A stretch of DNA of 32,116 nt, from contig JAJDWF010000069.1 in assembly GCA_022825745.1 (NCBI GenBank), positions 1-32,116 of the forward strand. The letters are read 5' to 3'. The notes under the pieces are model-generated. The model was given only the letters and a program-made list of their open reading frames with translations. It was not told where the DNA came from and searched no databases. How positions within the stretch are numbered: position 1 is the stretch's first letter; every line of letters starts with the position of its first letter. This document shows positions 15,011 through 21,906 of the stretch, in pieces. This DNA comes from Dehalococcoidia bacterium. GTDB lineage: Bacteria; Chloroflexota; Dehalococcoidia; Lucifugimonadales; UBA3495. The translations under genes were made by a program, and so were the position numbers.

Positions 15011-15727
15011 TTATTCGCCTCGCAGCCGGCGGATCTGTTCCTCCAATTCTCGAACCCTGGCTTCGGCCTGGATGCGAGCCTCCCTTTCCTGGTTGAAGGA
15101 TTGCCGTACCGACTCGAAAGTGGCGACGGGTTCGCCGGTGGCGGGGTCGTACCAGACCAGATGCCCGTCCACCCAGCGCACGTCAACATTCAGGATGGCG
15201 CTGTGGCCCTGTAGGCTGCCGTCGGACAGTTCATCTATCGGGATAGGCTCGTATTGTCCACCCACCAATCGATCCCCTGCCAGCGGGGTACCGTGAAACT
15301 GGCCGGTCTTGTCAAAGCGCCAGTATTCAGGGATGTCCAAGGCGGCGTAGGTAATTCGCTTGTCCACGGTGTCCCGGCGGCCGGTTGACTCCGAGGCCAC
15401 TTCCAGCACGAAATCGGGCGGCTTGCCCTGTTCTGCTATCACATAGCCGTTGCGGGCGCGGAAGACTTCGGGGTAGGCGTTGAAGGACACCAGCATGTCG
15501 GGATAGGGCACGCCGGTCATGTCGGCAAGTTCGGCGGGCAGAACCGTCGTGAGGTAGCGGTCGCCACCCATCACGGTGGTGTCGAGGTTGCCGAGATATT
15601 GGGCCAGGAAATGAGCGCTGCCGGTGATGGTGAGATGGTCAAATACGGTCATCTTCTCGTCGGGAATAAAGGGAGTGTCCGGCAGTCGGTAGGTGGGGAG
15701 AGATTTGGGCGTTTTGGCGGTGGTCAT
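15011..15727 (-). CDS. Uma2 family PD-(D/E)xK endonuclease-like protein
   Basis: A 238-residue DUF820/Uma2 protein. It has PDMLVSF, the core PPDFVLEVASEST followed by RRDTVDKRITYAALDIPEYWRFD, which contains the Asp and the ExE/K-type active-site strand of the family, and a C-terminal coiled coil from about 205 (RQSFNQEREARIQAEARV). Uma2 proteins are abundant in Cyanobacteria and Chloroflexota; their biological role is poorly known and often linked to mobile DNA. The ATG at 15727 has TATAAT (minus strand, 15796-15791) about 64 bases upstream. Confidence 0.87.
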   Translation of the reverse strand: MTTAKTPKSLPTYRLPDTPFIPDEKMTVFDHLTITGSAHFLAQYLGNLDTTVMGGDRYLTTVLPAELADMTGVPYPDMLVSFNAYPEVFRARNGYVIAEQGKPPDFVLEVASESTGRRDTVDKRITYAALDIPEYWRFDKTGQFHGTPLAGDRLVGGQYEPIPIDELSDGSLQGHSAILNVDVRWVDGHLVWYDPATGEPVATFESVRQSFNQEREARIQAEARVRELEEQIRRLRGE

Positions 15728-15790
15728 GCTGAGCCTCGCCGGGTCCGGTGAGTGTGCGGTTGGCCTGCGATGCGACAGGCGCCGGATTGG

Positions 15791-15796
15791 ATTATA
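15791..15796 (-). promoter_or_regulatory. -10-like TATAAT for the Uma2 gene
   Basis: TATAAT on the minus strand, 64 bases before the Uma2 ATG, in the divergent region shared with the maleate-isomerase-like gene. No matching -35 was found. Confidence 0.4.
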
Positions 15797-15868
15797 CCCT
15801 GCTCAGCACAGCCTCGCAGGCGCGCCGCTCGGGTTTACGCGTAACGTATCCAGCGCAATTGCGGGCTG

Positions 15869-15874
15869 TATAAT
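15869..15874 (+). promoter_or_regulatory. -10-like TATAAT for the maleate-isomerase-like gene
   Basis: TATAAT lies 31 bases before the ATG at 15905. The 10-bp palindrome TTACGCGTAA at 15835-15844, 25 bases upstream, sits where a -35 or operator would be and may be a regulator site. Confidence 0.45.
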
Positions 15875-15904
15875 ACCCCGAACAACCGACGGGAGCATGG
15901 CAAA

Positions 15905-16729
15905 ATGACCGATTTGACCAACACGCGGCGCATCGGGGCGTTGGTGCCCGCCACCAACCCGGTGGTGGAACCCGACTTTTACCGGGTGGTGCCGCCGGAG
16001 ATTACGGTGCATTTCGAGCGGATGTGGAACGGCGCGTGGGGCAGCCAGCCGGACACGTCCACCGAGTCGGGGCACCGGCTGAGCATGAGCAGCGCCGAGG
16101 CCAACGAGGTCGAAACGGCGCTGTTCGGATTCGACATCACCAGGATGAACGAGGACGTGGCCCGGGGCGCCAGCGCGCTGTCCAACATCGGCCCCGACGT
16201 TCTGGTGTACGCCTGCACCTCCGGCACGTGGCACAAGGGATACATGGCCTACGATCGGTCCATGGCGAAGCTCATGGCGGATGCCAGCGGGGTCGAGTCC
16301 ATCACCGCCGTGGGCTCGTGCATCGAGGCGATGCGGCACATGGGCAGCCGCAAGCTGAGCATCGCCGGGCCGTACCGCAACTACCACCTGCGCAACCGGC
16401 TGAAGCCGCTGATGGAAGAGGCCGGGTTCGAGGTGCTGAGCGCGGACGGCGCGCCGTGGATGGAGGACTCCATGAACCCCCGGGAGATCGACATGGACCC
16501 GCCGCAGGCCATCGTCGATTTCGCCGCCGAGGTGGCGCAGGACGACGCCGACACCATCTTCCTGCCCGGCACGGCGTGGCGCGCGCTGGACGCGGCGGAG
16601 GAACTGGAGCGGCGCCTAGGCAAGACGGTGATCACCGTGAACCAGGCCACCATCTGGATGGCCCTGCGTCATCTGGGATGGACCAAGCCCATCGACGGCT
16701 TCGGCAGCCTGCTGCGGAGCCTGGAGTAG
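15905..16729 (+). CDS. Maleate isomerase / Asp-Glu racemase superfamily enzyme
   Basis: A 274-residue cytoplasmic enzyme of the maleate isomerase, arylmalonate decarboxylase and Asp/Glu racemase superfamily. RRIGALVPATNPVVEPDFYR at the N-terminus is the substrate-cradle strand. Cys104 in VYACTSGT is the first catalytic cysteine. The second, expected in a CTN-like motif about 118 residues later, is replaced by LPGTAWRAL (Gly222). That makes classical two-cysteine isomerisation unlikely, and a one-base or decarboxylase-like reaction more plausible. The ATG at 15905 has GGGAG upstream. No neighbour reveals the pathway. Confidence 0.83.
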   Translation: MTDLTNTRRIGALVPATNPVVEPDFYRVVPPEITVHFERMWNGAWGSQPDTSTESGHRLSMSSAEANEVETALFGFDITRMNEDVARGASALSNIGPDVLVYACTSGTWHKGYMAYDRSMAKLMADASGVESITAVGSCIEAMRHMGSRKLSIAGPYRNYHLRNRLKPLMEEAGFEVLSADGAPWMEDSMNPREIDMDPPQAIVDFAAEVAQDDADTIFLPGTAWRALDAAEELERRLGKTVITVNQATIWMALRHLGWTKPIDGFGSLLRSLE

Positions 16730-16761
16730 CCGGGCGAGGTTGGGGTTATCGTGGTGAAGCA

Positions 16762-17424
16762 ATGCTCGCCCTGACGCTGCTGGTGATCCACATCGCCGCC
16801 GGCAGTGTCGCGCTGCTGACGGCGTTGGCGGCGCTGGTGACCGCCAAGGGCGGCGCAATTCATGTCCGGGCCGGCCGGGTGTACGCAATCGGCATGACGC
16901 TGATTTTCCTCACCGCCGTACCGCTGGCCATACTGGGAGCCGACGTTTTCCTGCTGCTGATCGCCTTCTTCAGCTTCTACCTGATATTCGCCGGCTGGCG
17001 CTTTGCCCGCAACCGCAGCCGGCGTCCGCAGCCGGTGGACTGGGTCGCCGTCGCCATCATGGGACTGACCGGCCTGGCCATGTGGGGTTACGCCGTCGCG
17101 CTGGCACTATCGAGCAGCGGCCAGTGGGTGACCATGCTGGCGTTCGGAAGCATCGCGGTGGCGCTGAGCGTGGCCGACGGGCTGTTCTTCAACCAGGGCC
17201 GGAGCGGAAGGCGACGGCCGGCTCCCTATCTCCGCATCCAGCGGCATCTGACCAACATGATGGCCGGCACCATCGCCACCGTCACCGCCGTGATGGTGGT
17301 GAACGTGAGCATGGACCCGGTGTGGGTACCCTGGCTGTTGCCAACCGTGGTCATCACGCCGCTGATCGTGTGGTGGAATGTACGCACGGCGCGGCAGGCG
17401 CGTCCCTCGGCAGGCTCAGGATGA
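16762..17424 (+). CDS. DUF2306-like multi-pass membrane protein
   Basis: A 220-residue protein with about seven hydrophobic helices, starting LALTLLVIHIAAGSVALLTA and then GGAIHVRAGRVYAIGM, which matches the HxxxGRxY-type signature I associate with DUF2306. A conserved histidine in RIQRHLTNMMAG could bind haem or metal. Function unknown. The ATG at 16762 is the natural start: the frame upstream merely shadows the racemase-like gene. The last codons and the TGA stop are supplied by the dispersed repeat CAGGCTCAGGATGA, so the tail (ARPSAGSG) is repeat-derived. Confidence 0.72.
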   Translation: MLALTLLVIHIAAGSVALLTALAALVTAKGGAIHVRAGRVYAIGMTLIFLTAVPLAILGADVFLLLIAFFSFYLIFAGWRFARNRSRRPQPVDWVAVAIMGLTGLAMWGYAVALALSSSGQWVTMLAFGSIAVALSVADGLFFNQGRSGRRRPAPYLRIQRHLTNMMAGTIATVTAVMVVNVSMDPVWVPWLLPTVVITPLIVWWNVRTARQARPSAGSG

Positions 17425-17431
17425 GCGAGGG
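17404..17431. repeat. Dispersed hairpin repeat, copy 2 (core CAGGCTCAGGATGA)
   Basis: The core at 17411-17424 is flanked by complementary arms CCCTCG (17404-17409) and CGAGGG (17426-17431). It is identical over 14 bases to the core at 4613-4626 on the other strand, but the arms differ in sequence while staying complementary. The TGA in the core ends the membrane-protein gene. Confidence 0.6.
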
Positions 17432-17456
17432 AGAGGCAGTGATGGCGTGACGGCGT

Positions 17457-17462
17457 TATAAT
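17457..17462 (+). promoter_or_regulatory. -10-like TATAAT for the CDF-like transporter
   Basis: TATAAT lies 34 bases before the ATG at 17496, just after the dispersed hairpin repeat. The -35 is not obvious. Confidence 0.42.
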
Positions 17463-17495
17463 TGACCTGCACACAGAGGGGAGGGAGTAACTCTG

Positions 17496-18242
17496 ATGCA
17501 GCAACATGATGCTCTGCGGCGTACTGCGCTGATTCTGGTCGGGGTCGGCCTGGCGTGGAATCTGGCCGAGGCCGGGGCCGGCTTCTGGGCGGGCGTTCAG
17601 GCCGGCAGCGTGTCGCTGCTGGCTTTTGCCCTGGACAGCATAGTTGAGCTGTTTGCCGGCGGCGTGCTGGTGTGGCGGCTGCGGGCGGAAGGGGACGGGG
17701 ATGCCGCGGAAGCGGCGGAGCAAAAGGCGCGGCGGCTGATCGGATGCACCTTCTTCCTGCTGGCAGGTTACGTCGCCCTGCACTCCTTAGCCAGCCTGGC
17801 GGGATGGCTGCCCCGGCCGGAACCGAGTTTGGCCGGCATAATCATCGTAGTGGCCAGCGCGCTGGTGATGGCGGCGCTATACGTCGGCAAAATGCGCATT
17901 GCGGAGCGGATGCAATCGCGGGCGCTGCGGGCCGAGGCCATCGAAAGCCTGTTCTGCGACCTGCAGGACGTGGCCGTGCTGCTGGGAATCGGGCTGAACG
18001 CGCTCATCGGCTGGTGGTGGGCAGACCCGGTGGCCGGTTTGCTGCTGATACCCTTCTTCATCAAGGAAGGGCGGGAAAACTTCGCCGGCGATGAGCACGG
18101 TCACGCCCACGGTCACCATGATGACCATGACGATGAAGACGAGCATGAACAGGCACCTGCGTACCTGGCCCGCGTGGTCTGCTTCTGCTTGAACTGCATC
18201 TACGGGCTGCGGGCGTGCCGGGCGGCGTGCTGCCGGGCGTAG
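17496..18242 (+). CDS. CDF-like cation transporter with His-rich and Cys-rich tail
   Basis: A 248-residue membrane protein with about six helices arranged as in cation diffusion facilitators. DSIVEL at 47-52 and EAIESLFCDLQD at about 147-158 occupy the metal-site positions of TM2 and TM5, with Asp/Glu in place of the usual HxxxD. After TM6 a tail holds EHGHAHGHHDDHDDEDEHE at 200-218, a likely metal-binding stretch, then a cysteine-rich end (CFCLNCIYGLRACRAACC). The usual cytoplasmic CDF dimerisation domain of about 80 residues is missing. Export of Zn, Co or another divalent metal is plausible but unproven. GGGAGGGAG precedes the start. It converges with the alpha-E gene, one base apart. Confidence 0.75.
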   Translation: MQQHDALRRTALILVGVGLAWNLAEAGAGFWAGVQAGSVSLLAFALDSIVELFAGGVLVWRLRAEGDGDAAEAAEQKARRLIGCTFFLLAGYVALHSLASLAGWLPRPEPSLAGIIIVVASALVMAALYVGKMRIAERMQSRALRAEAIESLFCDLQDVAVLLGIGLNALIGWWWADPVAGLLLIPFFIKEGRENFAGDEHGHAHGHHDDHDDEDEHEQAPAYLARVVCFCLNCIYGLRACRAACCRA

Positions 18243-18243
18243 C

Positions 18244-18768
18244 TTACTGCTGGACGAAGCGGCGGTAAACCTCTTCCTCGGACAGGGCTTCCTGGTGGAA
18301 CCAGCTGTCGTCGATTACCTTGTACACGGCGTCCAGGCGTTCCAGGATTTCGTTGGTGAGGAGCAGCGCTTCCAGCGGCGATGCGGGCATTGCGCCGTCC
18401 CTTTCCAGCGTCATCACCGTCTCCGAGATAGCGCGGATCAGTTCCACCGTGCCCACGTGGGTGGCGTTGCTGCGGGCGGTGTGCAGGCTGTGGTAGATGG
18501 ACGACGCTTCGTGGTATCGCAACAGCATTTCCAGGGACTGGCCGGCGTCCTCGACGCGGATGCCCCGGATGGCGGCGGCGTTGCCCAGGGACTGTTGCAG
18601 CGTGAGCATATCGGCGCCGCTTTCCACCGCGATGCGGGCAAAGGTGTTGATCACCCGCGCGATGTTGTCGGCGCGTTCCAGCCAGCGGCCCAGCCAGATC
18701 AGGCTGTACACCCGGGAGTCGGTCAGCCACCGGTCCGAGCTAACGGATATTGACCTCGGTTCCACCAT
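18244..18768 (-). CDS. Short alpha-E domain protein (DUF403)
   Basis: A 174-residue helical protein with YSLIWLGRWLERADNIARVI, the N-terminal signature of alpha-E proteins, followed by ETVMTLERDGA. Alpha-E proteins usually have about 300 residues; this one has little more than half and ends at a clean stop with no downstream continuation in any frame that I see, so it is truncated or a minimal form. It is the last gene of an operon with a permuted ATP-grasp and a transglutaminase. Such genes are conserved partners in predicted peptide-synthesis or peptide-tagging systems (Iyer and Aravind). It starts three bases after the transglutaminase stop. Confidence 0.78.
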   Translation of the reverse strand: MVEPRSISVSSDRWLTDSRVYSLIWLGRWLERADNIARVINTFARIAVESGADMLTLQQSLGNAAAIRGIRVEDAGQSLEMLLRYHEASSIYHSLHTARSNATHVGTVELIRAISETVMTLERDGAMPASPLEALLLTNEILERLDAVYKVIDDSWFHQEALSEEEVYRRFVQQ

Positions 18769-18771
18769 AAT

Positions 18772-19677
18772 TCAATTGCCCTCCAGCAGCGCCAAAGCAT
18801 CGTCCACCGATACCGTCTCCCGGTCGAAAAAGACTTCCGCCGTGGTGAAGTTCAGCCAGCCCTCGCCCTTGGAAACGAACGACCCGGACACCGGCGGAAC
18901 CTCGGAGTAATCACGGCCCACCGCAAATTTCAAATAGTCCGTACCGTTCAGCTCCATAATCCCGCGCGTGGGGTCGGCCGGCAGCCAGCCGCGCTCGGGG
19001 TGGAGGAACTCCAGCCAGGCGTGGGTCTCACCGGGCTGACGGGTGAGCAGGCCGCTGACGTAGCGGGCCGGCACGCCATAAGCGCGCAGCATGGCCAATC
19101 CCAGGTGGGTCATGTCCTGGCAGACGCCGCTGCGGGATTGCAGCACGTCGGCGGCGGTGGTGTTCACCGACGTGTTGCCGCGCTCGTAGCGGATGTTGTC
19201 GTGGACCCAACGCACCACGCCGCTCACGGTTTCCAGCAGCGTGGTCGCCGAGCCGACGGCCTCCCGGGCCGCCGCCCGCACGGTTTCCGGGTCGGCCAGG
19301 AGCGAGGCGGTGAGGAACTCCTGCGCGTCCAGGCCGTAGGCGATGGACGCCAGCGGCGCGTCGTCAAGGACCGGCGCGTGGTCGTTCAGGCAGACGCGCC
19401 CCGTAGCCGCGATGATGAGTTCCCGGTGCGGCGCGGTGATCCGGATGCGGTTGACCACGTTGCCCAGGCGGTCGGGGTAGGTTATGCGGCGTCCTGCCGG
19501 TACGGTGGCCACTTCGGAACCTCCGCCGGCGGGAGTCTGATACCGGTCGTCGTAGGGAGACAGCCTGAGAAAATTGTCGTTCTGCACCACGACGTCCGAG
19601 TACTCGTATCTGGCGACGTAGGCGAAATGCACCGGGACCGGCTCCGGAGCTAGCGGACCACCCAGCTGGGTTTGCAT
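18772..19677 (-). CDS. Transglutaminase-like cysteine peptidase/amidase
   Basis: A 301-residue protein with a bacterial transglutaminase N-terminal beta domain (about 17-95) and a papain-like transglutaminase core. The catalytic triad is visible: Cys186 in SGVCQDMTHL, His219 in GETHAWLEF and Asp235 in PADPTRG. No signal peptide. The ATG at 19677 has AGGAGG close upstream and overlaps the ATP-grasp gene by 28 bases. In this gene set it is proposed to cleave or cross-link peptides formed by the ATP-grasp enzyme. The usual order is ATP-grasp, alpha-E, transglutaminase; here the last two are swapped. Confidence 0.88.
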   Translation of the reverse strand: MQTQLGGPLAPEPVPVHFAYVARYEYSDVVVQNDNFLRLSPYDDRYQTPAGGGSEVATVPAGRRITYPDRLGNVVNRIRITAPHRELIIAATGRVCLNDHAPVLDDAPLASIAYGLDAQEFLTASLLADPETVRAAAREAVGSATTLLETVSGVVRWVHDNIRYERGNTSVNTTAADVLQSRSGVCQDMTHLGLAMLRAYGVPARYVSGLLTRQPGETHAWLEFLHPERGWLPADPTRGIMELNGTDYLKFAVGRDYSEVPPVSGSFVSKGEGWLNFTTAEVFFDRETVSVDDALALLEGN

Positions 19678-21029
19678 GACCCTCCTGATGAGTTGTTGGT
19701 GACCCGGCTGTTGGCCTCGGACACGCGGGTCAGGCCGCCGGGGAAAACCGTGACCTCCCCGTGTCCGTTCTGCACCGCGAACACGCGCAGGTCAACGTAG
19801 CGCCCCTCAAACTCGCCACTCGACTCATCAAAAACAAGATGTTGGGAGAAGTCCAGCGTTTCCTGGGCGATGAACACCTGGGGCTGCTCGATGAGCTGCT
19901 GGGCCAGGCGGCTGCGGTAGCCCTTGTCCAGGTCGGGCAGGATGAATACCCCCAGCCCGCCGTAGCCCTGGCGGGTCTTCAGCACCAGGCTGTCCAGGTT
20001 TTGCAGTACGTACTCCCGGTTGGCCGGCGAACGCAGGTCGTAGCTGACCGCCTGGTCAAGTATGGCCGGCTCGCCCAGGTAGTGCTCGATCATGTCGGGC
20101 ACCCACAGGAACACGAGCTTGTCGTCGCAGGCGCCGGTTCCCATGGCGTTCACCAGGACAACTTTATGGTCCAGGTATGCTTCCGTCAATCCCGGCACGA
20201 ACAGCTCCAGGTCCTCGACGCGGCGGTAGATCAGGTCAACCTCAAAGTCGCCGCCCATGGCCCGCGCCCACACCCGGCCGTTGGCGCCAATGTACAGGTC
20301 GGAGCCTTCAACCAGCGTGATGCCGAACAGCTCCGACAGGTAGCGATGCTCGAAGAACGCCGAGCCGTACTTGCTGTCGGTCAGCAGCACGCACACCGGC
20401 GAATCCTTTTCGCACAAGGAGGCGAACATTTCCTGGTACGCGGCCCTGATGTCGTAGGGGATGATGTCGTAGCCGGCGGCCAGCTCCGGGATCGCGCCCA
20501 AGCCGATTTCGGCGCTTTTCATCTGGTAGGTGATGCCCGACGGTATCCGCAGGTTGTCCTCCAGGATGACGTAGCGCCCGTCGCCCATGTGGACCAGGTC
20601 GATGCCGTAGATGTGCACGAACACGTCCCGGGCCGGGCGGTAATCCAGCAGTTCCGGGTTGAAGTACTGGCAGGAATACATCACGTCGGGCGGCACCACC
20701 TCCTGCTCTCCGCAGTACAGGTCCAGCAGAAAACGGTTGATCGCTTTGAGCCGCTGGGCCACGCCGCGGGATATGACGTCCCACTCGCCCTCGGGAATCA
20801 GGCGTGGCATCCAGTCGGTGGGCACGGTGCGGAACTCCCGGGGGTCCAGCATGAACGTGAAGGCGTCCAGCGCGGCGCGGTGGTTGGCGTCGCCCCAGCG
20901 CCGTTGCAGTTCGGGAACGCCCAGCGAGTCGATGGCGTTCACCAGGTTCCGGTACACCGGCTTTACGGAACCGTCGGGGTTCAGGCACTCGTTGAGCGGG
21001 TGCCCGGCGGTTGATGTGTCAGTGAGCAT
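19650..21029 (-). CDS. Circularly permuted ATP-grasp protein (DUF404/DUF407)
   Basis: A 459-residue circularly permuted type-2 ATP-grasp. Recognisable blocks are FTFMLDPREFRTVPTDWMPR, VHIYGIDLVHMGDGRYVILE, EDNLRIPSGITYQM, and the late ATP-binding segment LVLKTRQGYGGLGVFI with RYVDLRVFAV. The family is predicted to form amide or peptide bonds with ATP, together with alpha-E and transglutaminase proteins. The ATG at 21029 is taken because family members start close to the NPDGSVKPVYR segment; the reading frame extends to 21164 without similarity. The divergent GlnR-like regulator and its box array lie immediately upstream, so this is probably the regulated operon. Confidence 0.88.
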   Translation of the reverse strand: MLTDTSTAGHPLNECLNPDGSVKPVYRNLVNAIDSLGVPELQRRWGDANHRAALDAFTFMLDPREFRTVPTDWMPRLIPEGEWDVISRGVAQRLKAINRFLLDLYCGEQEVVPPDVMYSCQYFNPELLDYRPARDVFVHIYGIDLVHMGDGRYVILEDNLRIPSGITYQMKSAEIGLGAIPELAAGYDIIPYDIRAAYQEMFASLCEKDSPVCVLLTDSKYGSAFFEHRYLSELFGITLVEGSDLYIGANGRVWARAMGGDFEVDLIYRRVEDLELFVPGLTEAYLDHKVVLVNAMGTGACDDKLVFLWVPDMIEHYLGEPAILDQAVSYDLRSPANREYVLQNLDSLVLKTRQGYGGLGVFILPDLDKGYRSRLAQQLIEQPQVFIAQETLDFSQHLVFDESSGEFEGRYVDLRVFAVQNGHGEVTVFPGGLTRVSEANSRVTNNSSGGSCKPSWVVR

Positions 21030-21114
21030 TGGCTTCCCATACTCGGACGGCGCATCGCAGCGCACGCCGGAAATTACAACGCATTGATCATCCCACAACC
21101 TTGTTGCGGCGGGG

Positions 21115-21171
21115 TTAACGATTTGTAACAATTTGTAACAAAAGCGTAACCGGTTCGTAATCACACGTTAA
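21115..21171. promoter_or_regulatory. Phased array of GTAAC boxes, GlnR/OmpR-type operator
   Basis: Six half-sites follow each other: TTAAC 21115-21119, GTAAC 21125-21129, GTAAC 21135-21139, GTAAC 21146-21150, GTAAT 21157-21161 and GTTAA 21167-21171. Start-to-start distances are 10, 10, 11, 11 and 10, placing them on one face of the helix. The actinobacterial GlnR operator consensus gTnAC-n6-GaAAC-n6 is close to this pattern. The array sits 25 bases before the GlnR-like gene and 85 bases before the ATP-grasp operon on the other strand. Confidence 0.7.
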
Positions 21172-21195
21172 TTCGCCGGCGGCAAGATGTAGGCA

Positions 21196-21900
21196 ATGCT
21201 TACCTACGGCAATCTTCAGTCAACGGCGACCGGTTCCAACCCGGCGCGGGTTCTTCTATTGGGAGAGGGCTGGGAGACCATGGGCGGCGTGCTGGCCGCG
21301 GTGGCCGACACCGGCGCCGTAGTCCTGATGGGGCCGGAGCCTGACTACCAGGCCAACATGGGCGCCGGCGCCGAATCGCCCAGCGTCCTGCTGATCTCAC
21401 CCGACGCAGACCTGGATACCCCCGACCGACGCGGCGACGAAACCGCGCCCCTGGTGCTGCGCTGCGTATGCGACGGCGAGATGGACGCGCCGGACCTCTA
21501 CGACGACTCCGACGACTTCGTAACCATCCCCTGCGCGCCGGCGGAGCTGATCAAGCGTATCCTGCGCCTGGCTCAACGCCACCGGGCGGCCAGTTCGTCG
21601 GCGGAATCAATCCACGTCGGCAGCATCGCCCTGAATCCCGCCACCTACCAGGTCACCGCCAACGGCCGGCCGGTGGATCTGGCGTGGCTGGAGTTTCAAC
21701 TGCTGCTGTTCCTGATGGAGAACGTGGGCAAGGTCTTCACCCGCGACCAGTTGCTCGCCAACGTGTGGGGCGTGGAGAACATCGGCGGCACCCGCACCGT
21801 GGACGTGCACATCCGCCGGCTGCGCTACAAGCTGGAGACGGGCAACGTCACCTACTTCCGCACGGTGAAGAACGTCGGCTACGGGATGATGGAGCCGTAG
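21196..21900 (+). CDS. Atypical (phosphorylation-independent) GlnR-like OmpR regulator
   Basis: A 234-residue orphan regulator. The C-terminal winged helix is intact (about 137-232): LAWLEFQLLLFLMENVGKVF, TRDQLLANVWG and GGTRTVDVHIRRLRYKL, then RTVKNVGYGM. This matches GlnR of Actinobacteria closely from memory. The receiver-like N-terminus has lost the phosphorylation apparatus: the acceptor Asp is Ser68 (SVLLISPDA) and the conserved Lys position reads Ile in TIPCAPAELIK. It has no kinase next to it. GlnR controls nitrogen metabolism genes; this copy, divergent from the ATP-grasp operon, may control it and itself. The ribosome binding site is weak (AGGC), so the start at 21196 is moderately sure. 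Confidence 0.84.
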   Translation: MLTYGNLQSTATGSNPARVLLLGEGWETMGGVLAAVADTGAVVLMGPEPDYQANMGAGAESPSVLLISPDADLDTPDRRGDETAPLVLRCVCDGEMDAPDLYDDSDDFVTIPCAPAELIKRILRLAQRHRAASSSAESIHVGSIALNPATYQVTANGRPVDLAWLEFQLLLFLMENVGKVFTRDQLLANVWGVENIGGTRTVDVHIRRLRYKLETGNVTYFRTVKNVGYGMMEP

Positions 21901-21906
21901 CCGTTA

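Noticed and set aside
16024-16761. Upstream extension of the membrane-protein frame
   Set aside because: Arg/Gly/His-rich shadow of the racemase-like gene; the real product starts at ATG 16762, where hydrophobic helices begin.
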